Origin: Humisphaera borealis
Lineage (GTDB): Bacteria; Planctomycetota; Phycisphaerae; Tepidisphaerales; Tepidisphaeraceae
Reading direction: 5' to 3'
DNA length: 64,000 nucleotides
Assembly (NCBI RefSeq): GCF_015169395.1
Contig: NZ_CP063458.1
Coordinates: 496,001-560,000 of the forward strand
The position numbers and the translations under genes were made by a program. The number at the start of each line of letters is the position of its first letter. Within the stretch, counting starts at the first letter, position 1. This document shows, piece by piece, positions 37,510 to 47,382 of this stretch. Below the pieces are notes generated by a model that saw nothing but the letters and a program-made list of their open reading frames with translations, ran no database searches and was not told the origin of the DNA.

Positions 37510-37969
37510 AGTCAGGAGCGGTACTTCCGCGATGCACGATGCCTATGCCGATAACCGGCAGCAGCTACACGACCTTCGCAACTCGTTCACGCTGCCCGAT
37601 GAAGCGATCGGAATGGCAATGTTCCTCGGCGGGGAGTTTCAGGGTGCCGACCTGTTCGACCGCCATTCCACCCTCCAGCACTTCTGGTCATCGCTGCTGG
37701 ACAGTTACTTGATCGGCTTTCTGAATGTCCAATCCGAGGAGGCGGCGGAACCCTCGCCCGACGCAATCGCCAAGGTACTCGACGAGGTGACCAAAGCGGC
37801 GTGGGAATCCTTCACGCCCCCCGGAGCGGGCCTCGAATGGAGGACCGAGACGGACGCGTACAGTGGCTCCGCATTGGTCTGGAACGACGAGTCGGTGATT
37901 CATATGCAGGTATTTCCGAAGTCGACCGAGCCTGCCGAGCCGCGGGGCTTGCGCCCCCGACGACGGTAA
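37493..37969 (+). pseudogene. C-terminal fragment of ARPP-1-like domain protein
   Basis: The 158 codons include MHDAYADNRQQLHDLRNSF, GMAMFLGGEFQGADLFDRH and SALVWNDESVIHMQVFP. The order matches the C-terminal half of the ARPP-1 domain as I know it. The N-terminal half is absent: just upstream the sequence becomes the oppositely oriented C1 peptidase fragment. No good ribosome site is present. Probably not expressed. Confidence 0.6.
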
Positions 37970-38196
37970 GGCCCCAGCAAAAAAGTCGCTCTTTTCCAAG
38001 CTCTTTCGTCGGATATTGAAGCAACTTGAGAGCTGCAGCCTTCTGCTCCCCCCGGTGTGCGAATCACGGCGAACTTCGACTTTGGCAGCCTCAGAGCAAG
38101 CCAACGCAGAGATTTCTGCAATGCATTCCTCCTCAAGAGATTCTTGCTGTAAGCGACTTTGGTAAGATGCAATTCACGCTATTCGGTGGAGAGCAA
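37970..38196. other. Leader region of the twelve-gene operon
   Basis: 227 bases between the ARPP-1-like fragment and the first operon gene. An open frame from TTG 38026 runs in phase through it, but that extension (SPRCANHGELRLWQPQ) does not look like protein. Any promoter for the operon should lie here. I see no clear -35/-10 pair. Confidence 0.35.
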
Positions 38197-41100
38197 ATGC
38201 CGGACGATCTCATTTCCGCGACAAGTTCCGCAACTCCTGGCTCCGTAACGGGAGTGTGCGTCAGGATGTTGCTTGGTCATCATCTTGAGCCCGCTTCCGG
38301 TCAAACCTTCGGCGCCTCAGTGACTGAGTTCGCCGCAGTCACACAACTCTCCGTCGGCGACGACCCGGTGCTGATGGGCCCCATGCAGGTATCGATCGGC
38401 GGATGTACAGCACCTTCGCCATTCAACGCCATGCCAGGCACCTGCTATGGTTGCGGACAGGTCTCGCCCGCCGCAGGTGAACTGCTTCGAGCACCTATGC
38501 CGGTTCTTCGGATAGGGAACCAAGGGCATTGTGCCGGTGTGGCCATTAGCAATGTGTGGCCACACCCGCCCATCCCCGTAATGTGCGAGCTGAAAATCTG
38601 CCGATCTGGACAACGCGCCACAGGAGGCGCTCCGCCACCGGCTGCAGTTCCTCAAGTCGCCCATGGAACTGTTGGAGCGGGTGAAGCTGCAACGAATGGA
38701 CAGAGCGAGTTTAAGCTCAAGGTGTCGTGGCTCGATGCGCCGGCAAACGGTCTCCGAGTTTTGGCACGCCCGACGAAAGGCGAGGCGGCCCAAGGAGTTA
38801 GGAACCTGATTCTTGACGAGAAGGGCTGCGTCACGTTCCGTATGCCGAATAGAGAGTGCGTCGTCCAATTGATCGACGTCCTTCCTGAGCAGATCCATGA
38901 GCAATCCGCGGCCACTGTCTCGGAAGACAGATTACCTTGCCTGAATTACACGGTGAAGAAGGGTGACACCCTGTGGTCGATCGGCCAACGGTTCGGGACT
39001 TCCTGGGAGAAGATTTGGAATCATGAGAAAAACGGAAAACTGAAGAGTGACCGGCATAGCGATCCAAAACGTCTTCAAGAGAACGACGCCCTGGTTATTC
39101 CGCAACTTCAACGAGCGACCCTAAAGTTGAATGCCAAGACGGAAAACCATGTGAGGCTCGTACCACTGCTTCCGCACATCGACAGTCATTGCCACGTCGT
39201 TGCAGCATCGCAGTATGAGCCGGTCTTGGGCGGATCGGACCAACAAGAGCTGGCAGCCTACGACGAAGTCGTCCTCGTATACAAAGACGGCGTCGCGGTG
39301 CGGTGGCCCGCACCGGTTACTGTGGATGTCCGCCGTACTGGCACGGATCCGGGCGAGCAGCCGACGTGGGATAGGACGGATGTTGACGTCCAAAGTGTCG
39401 TTCGACTTTCGATTAGCTCAAGCAACCGCACGCCGCCGCAGCCTGCAATCTATGAGTCGGAAACTGAATGGACGGTGTCCAAGCCTGGATCGGACGGCGT
39501 GGCTTCGGGTGTAGCGATTTTTTTGGCGAACGGCTCGTTGACGCAAGTACCACTTCCGACGTGTCTTCGGCGCAACGGGCAATTGCCGATCTGCCTGCGA
39601 GATGGACAGGAGCTTAGGTTTCAGGAAAACCTTCCCCGGCTTGTGCAGCGGCATCATTTCGGATTCGCCGCGTGGATCAACACCCCAGCAGGGTTCCGAG
39701 GCGCTGTCAGCATGGTGGCCGTTGGTAAGTTCCTCGTCCACAACGTACTTGAAAGTGAGGCGACAAACGCTTGGTATCTGCTCAGGGGGCTGGCAGGAAA
39801 CTCGACGACCGATCGGCTCAACGATCGGGCAAAGGCCATCGTGCCCCTCGTTCTCGATCTTAGCCAGACTCCGATTCGAAAATCCCTTCACGCCTGGGTG
39901 CTGGATGTAATTGCTGGCTCACACGTCGAGGCCGAAGTTCGCGACGACAGTCAGGATTACCCGCGGCGCGAGTACATCTGGTTCAAACAGGACGTCAACA
40001 GAATCGTCACCGTCGTAGAACGTATCGCCCACAAAGGGCGCGGTGAGGTTTTGCCGTTTGCCCCATTTGATGCGCGGAACCCGGAGGCAATGAAGATCGT
40101 CAAGGATTGTGTCCCGCAACGGGGTTTTGTCGGAATCAAGATGTACACACGTTGCGGTTGGTTGCCCACGGAGAATGCCAAGCTCTTCGGGGATCCTCGT
40201 GGGGCAATCGTAGACCGACAGGCTAAAGAGCTTCTTGAGTTCGCCATCAAAAGCGACCTGCCGATCACGAATCACCATTCTCCGGGGGGATGGCCCCCGA
40301 CCTCAGAAGAAGTTGGGCCTGCATGCTTTTGGTCGAGTCTGAACTTCGGATTTCCGCGTCTGAACAAGCCAAATCCGCAAGCCAGTTTCGAGGACGCCGC
40401 CCGATGGCTGGTTGAAGCGTTCTGTGTCGCGACGGCGAGGTACTGCGAGTACGTTCAGACACTGGCCTCGCCTTACATCTGGATCTCGACCCTTAACGAG
40501 AATACGAGACTCCGGCTCAACTTGGCCCACTTTGGAACTGCTGGTGCCGCTTGGTGCCGCTATCAAAGCAGGCAGTCGGCAAGTATTGAGGTGAGCGAGT
40601 CCACGTCCACCTATCTCCGCTACAACCCTGTCATCGTCAGCGGGGAGAGATTTGCCGGTTCGCAGTTCAAGGCCGCTGTCCTGCTACGCCTGACGCGCGC
40701 ATCAGTTTCTGAACTGGAGTGGTATTTGACAGACGACGAGTTCGGTTGGGCCCGCAGCCAGTTACAGCGTCTAACACAAGGGGATCCCACCGTGCCACTC
40801 CTCTGGGAGCTCAAAGAGCCTGAGCACCTCAACCAAGTGTTGCAACTACCCCATTGGCAGGATTGGCTATCCCAGTGGAAAAACCGATTTCCATTGGACT
40901 GGTGTTCCAAGATACTGGACTTGATGACGAATTTTCCCAACGTCTTCGCCGATCTATCCTATTTCGTCGGCGACTTGGAACGAGAGGATGGCGATGTGCT
41001 CCGCAGGCTGCTTTCCGAAATTGCAAAACACAAAACCTGGCAGCATCGCGTCCTTGCCGGTACCGATTGGCCCCTGATCGAGAAAGACGGCGTTGGCGTA

Positions 41101-41355
41101 TCCGAAAGCTGGCTCGCTTTTCGTCAAGCCGTCGATGAGGCGGCCATTCTCGCGAAGGTATCGGCCGACTCGCTGTGGCAAAAACTCACGTGCGAGAACC
41201 CACTCAGGTTTCTCAACTTGAAGACGCGGATGGACGCGCTGGAGAAATTCTACAATGAGCCCCTTGGCCAAGACAGGGAAGGTGGAGATCCCGTCTTCTG
41301 GTGGCCGGCAGTCCGCCTTTATTACGACCGGGCGAAGGATAACCCCGGACATTGA
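38197..41355 (+). CDS. LysM / amidohydrolase-2 protein with Gly-rich N-terminal domain
   Basis: The start is set at ATG 38197, 6 bases after GGAG, giving about 1052 residues. About 1-145: a Gly/Cys/Pro-rich beta region (PVLMGPMQVSIGGCTAPSPF, VLRIGNQGHCAGV) that faintly resembles PAAR-type tip proteins. About 250-305: a LysM domain (YTVKKGDTLWSIGQRFGTSW), which binds peptidoglycan or chitin sugars. From about 325 on: HIDSHCH with the HxH metal pair, RGFVGIKMYTRCGW, ITNHHSPGG and VLAGTDWPL with the catalytic Asp. These are hallmarks of amidohydrolase-2 TIM barrels, here interrupted by a ~250-residue insert. No signal peptide is seen, so export would need a dedicated apparatus. First gene of the operon and a candidate cargo or tip protein. 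Confidence 0.75.
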   Translation: MPDDLISATSSATPGSVTGVCVRMLLGHHLEPASGQTFGASVTEFAAVTQLSVGDDPVLMGPMQVSIGGCTAPSPFNAMPGTCYGCGQVSPAAGELLRAPMPVLRIGNQGHCAGVAISNVWPHPPIPVMCELKICRSGQRATGGAPPPAAVPQVAHGTVGAGEAATNGQSEFKLKVSWLDAPANGLRVLARPTKGEAAQGVRNLILDEKGCVTFRMPNRECVVQLIDVLPEQIHEQSAATVSEDRLPCLNYTVKKGDTLWSIGQRFGTSWEKIWNHEKNGKLKSDRHSDPKRLQENDALVIPQLQRATLKLNAKTENHVRLVPLLPHIDSHCHVVAASQYEPVLGGSDQQELAAYDEVVLVYKDGVAVRWPAPVTVDVRRTGTDPGEQPTWDRTDVDVQSVVRLSISSSNRTPPQPAIYESETEWTVSKPGSDGVASGVAIFLANGSLTQVPLPTCLRRNGQLPICLRDGQELRFQENLPRLVQRHHFGFAAWINTPAGFRGAVSMVAVGKFLVHNVLESEATNAWYLLRGLAGNSTTDRLNDRAKAIVPLVLDLSQTPIRKSLHAWVLDVIAGSHVEAEVRDDSQDYPRREYIWFKQDVNRIVTVVERIAHKGRGEVLPFAPFDARNPEAMKIVKDCVPQRGFVGIKMYTRCGWLPTENAKLFGDPRGAIVDRQAKELLEFAIKSDLPITNHHSPGGWPPTSEEVGPACFWSSLNFGFPRLNKPNPQASFEDAARWLVEAFCVATARYCEYVQTLASPYIWISTLNENTRLRLNLAHFGTAGAAWCRYQSRQSASIEVSESTSTYLRYNPVIVSGERFAGSQFKAAVLLRLTRASVSELEWYLTDDEFGWARSQLQRLTQGDPTVPLLWELKEPEHLNQVLQLPHWQDWLSQWKNRFPLDWCSKILDLMTNFPNVFADLSYFVGDLEREDGDVLRRLLSEIAKHKTWQHRVLAGTDWPLIEKDGVGVSESWLAFRQAVDEAAILAKVSADSLWQKLTCENPLRFLNLKTRMDALEKFYNEPLGQDREGGDPVFWWPAVRLYYDRAKDNPGH

Positions 41356-41407
41356 AATGCCCCAACCCGATATGTAGACTGCCCGCAAGATTTCTACACG
41401 CCATCGC

Positions 41408-43396
41408 ATGGGTGAGCAGCACGCTTTTTTTCCTGACGACTCGACTCTGGCCGTCCTGCGGTCCGTCCGTACTCAGGCGGATAAGGGCGACCAGTACCTG
41501 ACCGACTTGCTCCGTTTGCTGGCCGGCGCTTGTGCCGACTTAGCACCGGCCCTGAAGTTATTCCCGCCTACGGCAACGCTGCGCCCTGTCCAAATCACCA
41601 CTGGCGTGAAGTTCCCGCTGCAGTCGCTTCTCAAAGCGGCTGAGAGCGTTCGTCAGGCTGCGGGTGGCAAAACAATCACGTGCTCGTCCCTCTTCTACAT
41701 TGCCGTATCATCCGAAAACTACTGCGGCGATGAAATCGACAGTCAGACCGTTCGCGTTCTCGCCAAACAGGGCTACGGGCTCGCCGGGTTGAGCTTCGTC
41801 GACAAGCCGCCCCCGCCGGTTCCGGTTGGTTTGGGAGACGACCTGACCGCGATGTCCTACGGCTGGGAAGCATCACCGCTCGGTCTCGCGGATGACGCCG
41901 CCGTACCCCGCTACTTGCAAGTCCTGATGGTCCAACTCTTCGGCGGATACTACACGCCGGTGCTGGTTGCCGAGCCTGGCGTCGGCAAGACCACGCTCGC
42001 CATGCAGATTGCCTACATGCTCCGCAGCGGCGACGGGCGGGTAAACTCGTCGATGCATCAGCTCCGGGTCGTCGGGGTATCGCGATCGCACTTAATGTCC
42101 GGCACTGCTGACAGGGGGCAGCTTGAGGAACGCGTTCGGCAACTCGTCGATCTTGCCCATCGAGACAATGGCTCCATCGTGTTTTTCGACGAGATGCACT
42201 CGATGTTCGATTCGAGCCGCGAGGGCACGATCATCTCCAACATCCTGAAGCCGCCCATGGCGGCCGGGCAGTTGCGATGTTTCGGCGCAACCACCCGCGA
42301 AGAATACGATCGCATCTTGTCATCTGATCCCGCACTGGCCGATCGGCTCTCGCTGATCCCGTTGCCCGAACCCACACGCGACGCGGTCGTCGCAAATTTT
42401 AAGCGATCCCCTCAGTCCGTCCTGAAACGCACCGGCCAGACGCAGCCTCCCCGCTTAACCGACGACGCCATTCAGGCAGCCGTCGACCTGACCATCCGTT
42501 ATCTGCCACTGCAGCGACTTCCGCGCAAGGCCGCGAACCTCATCCGCACGGCGGCAGCCGAGTTGCATTATGACAACCCTAAGGCGACACAACTAACCGG
42601 AAACGATGTTCGCCGAACGCTCGAAAAAGCGCTCTCCATGCCGGAAGGCCACCTGACCGCGAGCGTTTCCAAACGAGCAGGCCGCCTTCGCGAGTTGATC
42701 TGCATGGACGTAAAGGGACATGATGAGGCTGTGAGCCTCATTGCCAACTACATCATGGCAGGTGAAGACGCGCGAGCGCGCGGCGCACTTCAGCACGGAC
42801 CGATCGCGTCCATTTTCCTCGTCGGGCCCTCAGGCGTAGGCAAACGTACGCTCGCCTGGTCAATTGCCCGCCATCACTTTGCCAATGGCGGGGCCGAGCG
42901 CGACGTGATCTCGGAGATCGACGTCGATGGGTTTGATGGCGAGACCGGCATCAATCGCTTGCGTGGTGCGCCGCCCGGCTATGTCGGATATGAGGAAACG
43001 CGGACCAGCATCTACAGTGATGTCCGCGCCTCCGCCCGCCGACTTGTGCTCATTCGCGGCGTCGACCGCTCCAAGGGGCTAGCCGCACTGCTGCGTCCCA
43101 TCCTCGAAGAGGGAACCGGTGCAGACGGTCGCGGCAGGCCCGTGTCGTTTGCCGGCTGTGTCCTGATTCTGACTGCCGAGTCCGATCAGCAGGGCGACGC
43201 CGCCGCTCTTCGTGAGTCTGTAGATCTGAAACTGGACCTCCAGCTAGTCGAACCACTGGGTCTCGCGGAGATCGCAGCGGAAATGTCTTCCCAAAGCAGC
43301 CTTAACTCGACCACCGCATCGGAGATAACGGCCGCAGCAAAAAGCCCGAAAGACATCGTTCGCGCGATCAGGTTGGCTTCGCTACGTATCCACTAG
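41408..43396 (+). CDS. ClpB/ClpV-like double AAA+ ATPase
   Basis: 662 residues, shorter than usual ClpB or ClpV (about 850-900). An N-terminal ~180-residue domain is followed by D1 with Walker A EPGVGKTTLA and Walker B SIVFFDEMHSMFDSS, the helical region KAANLIRTAAAELHYD, then D2 with Walker A GPSGVGKRTLA and the pore-loop segment RGAPPGYVGYEE. The D2 Walker B position reads RRLVLIRGVDRS, without the Asp-Glu pair, so D2 probably binds but does not hydrolyse ATP. There is no coiled-coil M domain of ClpB length. Family role: threading of protein substrates, including disassembly of contracted sheaths in type VI secretion. Here it is probably the energy source of the operon's machine. Confidence 0.85.
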   Translation: MGEQHAFFPDDSTLAVLRSVRTQADKGDQYLTDLLRLLAGACADLAPALKLFPPTATLRPVQITTGVKFPLQSLLKAAESVRQAAGGKTITCSSLFYIAVSSENYCGDEIDSQTVRVLAKQGYGLAGLSFVDKPPPPVPVGLGDDLTAMSYGWEASPLGLADDAAVPRYLQVLMVQLFGGYYTPVLVAEPGVGKTTLAMQIAYMLRSGDGRVNSSMHQLRVVGVSRSHLMSGTADRGQLEERVRQLVDLAHRDNGSIVFFDEMHSMFDSSREGTIISNILKPPMAAGQLRCFGATTREEYDRILSSDPALADRLSLIPLPEPTRDAVVANFKRSPQSVLKRTGQTQPPRLTDDAIQAAVDLTIRYLPLQRLPRKAANLIRTAAAELHYDNPKATQLTGNDVRRTLEKALSMPEGHLTASVSKRAGRLRELICMDVKGHDEAVSLIANYIMAGEDARARGALQHGPIASIFLVGPSGVGKRTLAWSIARHHFANGGAERDVISEIDVDGFDGETGINRLRGAPPGYVGYEETRTSIYSDVRASARRLVLIRGVDRSKGLAALLRPILEEGTGADGRGRPVSFAGCVLILTAESDQQGDAAALRESVDLKLDLQLVEPLGLAEIAAEMSSQSSLNSTTASEITAAAKSPKDIVRAIRLASLRIH

Positions 43397-43417
43397 GCAT
43401 CATTAACGGATAACGCA

Positions 43418-46400
43418 ATGGCAGAAAATAAAGTGCACAAGACAGCAATGCTCGTTGGCGACTTTGGCGGGAACAATGAGAAGGTGAAGGACAAATTCAT
43501 TGTCTTCTCGTACGCGGGACGTCCCAATTTAGAATACGACGCCTTTGTTAACCATTACGACATCCAGACTACCGAGCTTGGGCCACTTAATTCTGGCAAT
43601 CCATTCTTCAATTTCTTTAAGCCAATCGGTCCACCGAATGGCGCGCAGCCTGTCAATGCCTCCCAGATGGCGGAGGAGGTTGTTAGCGGGTTTGATCAAT
43701 TGGCGAAAAGCATTGCATCGACACTGTCTCAGGTTGACGAAAAACAAAGCAAAGCTACAGCGAAAGAAGAGAATCTGAAGGTCAATGGCCGCCCCTCCAA
43801 CAAACCGTTTATCAATGTGTTTGACGCGGTCATTGGTGGCAAGGACAACATTGGTTGGGAAAAATTTGAGACAGCCACGAAGCTGGGCCTAGAAACCCTT
43901 CGATCGGAAGGCAAAACAGGGAACATATCGTACAGCACGTTGAGTGAAAAACGCAGTCTCTTCCGCCCATTACTGTGGCGCAACTTCTTCGATAGACTTA
44001 ATAGCGCCGCAGAAGAGGCCGCCAAAGCATTTATGACTCAATGCAGAAAGTCGCAGATCGATAACGTCAAAATCGATCTGGGCGACAGAGGACGTTGGAA
44101 GCGATTCGTAACCAGTCTCGCAACGCGGAACGACGTTCTAGACCCGGCAGACCTCGGCACTGCTGTAGGTGTAGACCACCCTGCGACACAAGAATTCCAA
44201 GCTTGGCTCAAGAACTTTGACGGTCTTGCAAAAGCTACGGTCATCGGAAAGGCAGAGGTGCATGAAGCTTTGAGCGTCGCAACAGAACAGGCAAAAACAG
44301 ATTGGAAAGCCGGCTCTGGTAAAAGGCCATTCCCGGCTGTTTTCTCGGGAATCCTCTCAGAGTACGCGCGTGCTCGGTCCGGCGGTGCGATGCTCAGTGA
44401 GGACCTCATGGTTGATGTCCTGCATAATGCGATTCTTGGTATGATTGCTGGCACATCGGTTTCCGCTCAGGATTATTTCGCGAAAGCTCGTGCTGAGGGT
44501 CGCAAAGACTTCGCCAATGAATCTGAGGATAATTTTCGTGATAATATCAACGGATATGCTAAAAAACTAATCGAATTGCTCAAAGACGACAAGGCAATTC
44601 AGGATGCTGAATCCATAGCTTGTGTTGCTGCCCATCTCGCCTGGTTGGCGACCGTCGAACCCACAAAGCGAAGCGAGATTACTTCTTGGCTGCTTCTGGC
44701 ACAGGATCCAAACTGCAATTCAAAGCTATCTAATGCTACCGCCGCTCCAGCAGGGGATTTCGCAACGCAGGTCGAAGCCTGGTTTGTGGAGGCGAGACAG
44801 CGGCGGCACGACAGAGGACATACTGGCTCCAAGGACGACTCGATGAGTTCGGCGAGTTCAACCACTGGCACCAGTTCTTCGGGTGTTGATCGAAACACAG
44901 AGACCGTTCGAGAATCTGAAGGGTCGCAGAGTTCAGATTCGCGGAAGGCCGGCACGGGAGACTCTGACGACGGGAAATCGAACCAGGGTTCAGTGGGCAA
45001 TGAATCCGAGCACGTCTCGACACCTTCTCCTCTGCCTGGGCAACAGCAGAACGAGCACGGTGAGCCCGTCGATGTGAAGGGGGGGGCTCCGGTTGAATCC
45101 AAGATCGAAAGCAGTCACGAGGATAAGACTTCAAAGGTCGACAAAAAGGTTGTGGAGACTGGCAAGGAACTGGATGCACTTGATAGTTTGTTGAAATCGG
45201 TATCCATCAATCTGAATGGCCAGCTACCGAAATTGCATACGCTTCTTCCGTTATTCCATACATCGATTCATAAATCATTCACCATCCTCCTTTCGCAGAA
45301 GGACTTGCCGGACGCCCAGAAACTGGCTCGAGAAAGCGCATTTCAGTATATCCACGCCGTGATGCTTATTCGCCAGGGCTTGCAGTTCGGTGATCCTGAC
45401 TCGGCAATCCTGCGATGGATCTTCGAAATACGGCAACACCAAGGTGTAGATCAAGTCCTGAAGAATGTGCCGGTGACGGAGTTTATTGATCTTGACAGCC
45501 TCGTAGTCCAGCGGAACGCCATGGACGACGCGTACACTGCTGCTATTGGTGATTCGATTCCATTGCTAAGCAAGTTATACGGTGTCGAATGCTTGATGCA
45601 GTCATTGAACAAGGATGGCTATCGCCTAGTTGTTTGGAACGGGAATTCAGCTACGGCTGTCGCGCGTCTTGCGAGTATCACTGCGATGAATCCAGGACCG
45701 CCCTGCGGCGATTCAGTGCCGCTTTGCGTATATTTTGCTGACGAGCCCGACACCGTTACAGAAGCCTTACTCAGTCAGCCTACTAAGAATCGATTTCCAC
45801 CGTGCCTGCTAGACGCAGGTCCTGATTGGGTGAAAGGAAGACCCTGGCTTTCGACACTTCCGGACATTGAACAGATTCCTTGCCTGTCGCTATGTGGTCC
45901 GGGTGTACGTCTTCGTGGATTGACCGACGATGTCAATGAGGGTTTGAAGGCAAATAATGGCAGTCCGTCGTCACCGCTGATACCCGCTGGCTTCTTGGTT
46001 CTCGCCGCTGCAATGAACGGCACGGAAGTCGTCTCAGCGGGCGACTACGATGTTCACGTGCTACCGACAACCCAATTTGTAGGGACTGGACCACAGGAGC
46101 AGGGGGCCGTCAGGTTTAATCTGACGACGGTGGCGGGGGCCTTGTTAAAAGCCGGGCTACTCGGCGGTATTAAAAAGGTGTTGGCGTCAGATTCTAGCCA
46201 GTTCGGAGGCGATATCCTCGCGTGGCTGGAAAGGTGCCAGATCACCGGTATCACCGATCGGCCGACGTATTGCCCGGCCGAGTGGAAGTTTGCCGTCCCT
46301 GGCGAATCGAAGATGGTAGTCCTTTGTAATGACTCGAAGTCGACGATGGCCCTGACTGCGACTCCGGGTATCTATGTTCACCGAGTAAACGCCTACTATG

Positions 46401-46420
46401 CGTCGATCCGTCCCGACTGA
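43418..46420 (+). CDS. 1000-residue two-lobed protein of unknown function
   Basis: I do not recognise it. It begins HKTAMLVGDFGGNNEKVKDK, with a Lys/Asn/Ala-rich helical lobe of ~460 residues. A Ser/Asp/Glu-rich linker (about 465-590, for example SMSSASSTTGTSSSG and GTGDSDDGKSNQGSVG) leads to a second lobe with helices then beta-rich sequence, ending VHRVNAYYASIRPD. LVGDFGG near the start loosely recalls the start of small sheath subunits (TssB), and the position after a Clp-type ATPase fits, but that is speculation. No signal peptide or membrane segment. Base composition is clearly AT-richer than the glycan locus. It lies 21 bases after the ATPase gene. Confidence 0.6.
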   Translation: MAENKVHKTAMLVGDFGGNNEKVKDKFIVFSYAGRPNLEYDAFVNHYDIQTTELGPLNSGNPFFNFFKPIGPPNGAQPVNASQMAEEVVSGFDQLAKSIASTLSQVDEKQSKATAKEENLKVNGRPSNKPFINVFDAVIGGKDNIGWEKFETATKLGLETLRSEGKTGNISYSTLSEKRSLFRPLLWRNFFDRLNSAAEEAAKAFMTQCRKSQIDNVKIDLGDRGRWKRFVTSLATRNDVLDPADLGTAVGVDHPATQEFQAWLKNFDGLAKATVIGKAEVHEALSVATEQAKTDWKAGSGKRPFPAVFSGILSEYARARSGGAMLSEDLMVDVLHNAILGMIAGTSVSAQDYFAKARAEGRKDFANESEDNFRDNINGYAKKLIELLKDDKAIQDAESIACVAAHLAWLATVEPTKRSEITSWLLLAQDPNCNSKLSNATAAPAGDFATQVEAWFVEARQRRHDRGHTGSKDDSMSSASSTTGTSSSGVDRNTETVRESEGSQSSDSRKAGTGDSDDGKSNQGSVGNESEHVSTPSPLPGQQQNEHGEPVDVKGGAPVESKIESSHEDKTSKVDKKVVETGKELDALDSLLKSVSINLNGQLPKLHTLLPLFHTSIHKSFTILLSQKDLPDAQKLARESAFQYIHAVMLIRQGLQFGDPDSAILRWIFEIRQHQGVDQVLKNVPVTEFIDLDSLVVQRNAMDDAYTAAIGDSIPLLSKLYGVECLMQSLNKDGYRLVVWNGNSATAVARLASITAMNPGPPCGDSVPLCVYFADEPDTVTEALLSQPTKNRFPPCLLDAGPDWVKGRPWLSTLPDIEQIPCLSLCGPGVRLRGLTDDVNEGLKANNGSPSSPLIPAGFLVLAAAMNGTEVVSAGDYDVHVLPTTQFVGTGPQEQGAVRFNLTTVAGALLKAGLLGGIKKVLASDSSQFGGDILAWLERCQITGITDRPTYCPAEWKFAVPGESKMVVLCNDSKSTMALTATPGIYVHRVNAYYASIRPD

Positions 46421-46485
46421 TTGGATGGAGTCTGATGTGTCGGAGTCGATATCAGTAGGGTCCACGCGAGGCAAAGGAGGCAAGC

Positions 46486-47367
46486 ATGTCCTTTCAGTTA
46501 GCATTCGACGGAAGCATCTTTCGTGAGGTCAGCGGATACCGATTTGCGATGGTGCTTTCGGGTGGTGGCGCCTTATCTGCGGCTTTGCAGGTCGTCTTGG
46601 AGGACTTTGCTGCGCAGCCTGGTGGAATACTGGGTCGAACTCAGCCTCTGTCCTTCCTAATTGCGAACATGATGCCTGCCGTTCCGGCAATCGGCGCAGT
46701 AACGATTGGCATGCCCAGCAAGGGCGCTCTGTCGTCGGGCCTGAATCTGACGGGTTTCCAGGTCGCTTCAATCGACCGTCAGGTTGTTGGAGAGTATGCG
46801 CGCCTCTCCTTCGACTTCCGAGGGACGCCCGGGTTCAATGTTGTCCCAACGGTTCAACCGGCGGCGCCTCCGCTGGGCGTGAATGCTGCCGGAATGGTCC
46901 GGTTCGGTCCTGGCGCTGTGGCCAATGCGAATTGGAAGCCCGTCCGAGATATAGATTCTTCGGGAAAGGTCCTGTCCTGGCGAACGGATCGCTGTGTAAT
47001 GGATGATCCGATCGCGAGGATGCTGGGATGGCGAGGAGCCGCATGGGACGTTAACCCGGAGTTCAACTGGACTGGCGTGGACGCGGCAGCTCAATCGGCC
47101 AAGGGCGGTGTAGCCATGACCGTTCCCGGAATGGTTTATGAGGAGTTGGCTGGCCGCTACTGCGCGTTGCCAAGATGGCGGGCATACGAGCTTGAACGTG
47201 CGTTCGCGACCCCCGGCGGAGTTGGTTCGTTGTTGCGCTGCGATCTGGACGTAGTTGTGCCGAAGGCGGTGCATACGAATAGCGAGCAAGGCTATCAACC
47301 CGATGGTCGCATTGAGGAACGGGTGTCGATCGTCTTCTCTGGCGACATCAAGATTCCGGTTTGGTAG
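46486..47367 (+). CDS. Unknown 293-residue protein (beta-rich)
   Basis: A strong AGGAGG site lies 5 bases before the ATG. The sequence is Gly/Val/Ala-rich with alternating patterns (YRFAMVLSGGGALSAALQVV, GAVTIGMPSKGALSSGLNLT, RVSIVFSGDIKIPVW at the end), suggesting beta structure. No signal peptide, transmembrane helix or catalytic motif is seen. A 15-base gap to the next gene indicates cotranslation. A tube- or baseplate-like structural role is possible but unsupported by any motif I know. Confidence 0.6.
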   Translation: MSFQLAFDGSIFREVSGYRFAMVLSGGGALSAALQVVLEDFAAQPGGILGRTQPLSFLIANMMPAVPAIGAVTIGMPSKGALSSGLNLTGFQVASIDRQVVGEYARLSFDFRGTPGFNVVPTVQPAAPPLGVNAAGMVRFGPGAVANANWKPVRDIDSSGKVLSWRTDRCVMDDPIARMLGWRGAAWDVNPEFNWTGVDAAAQSAKGGVAMTVPGMVYEELAGRYCALPRWRAYELERAFATPGGVGSLLRCDLDVVVPKAVHTNSEQGYQPDGRIEERVSIVFSGDIKIPVW

Positions 47368-47382
47368 CCGTAGGGAGTTGTC

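Noticed and set aside
43418-46420. Calling the 1000-residue protein a TssB-TssC sheath fusion
   Set aside because: Only a short LVGDFGG resemblance is visible; the typical large-sheath-subunit motifs are not seen, so the name is not justified.
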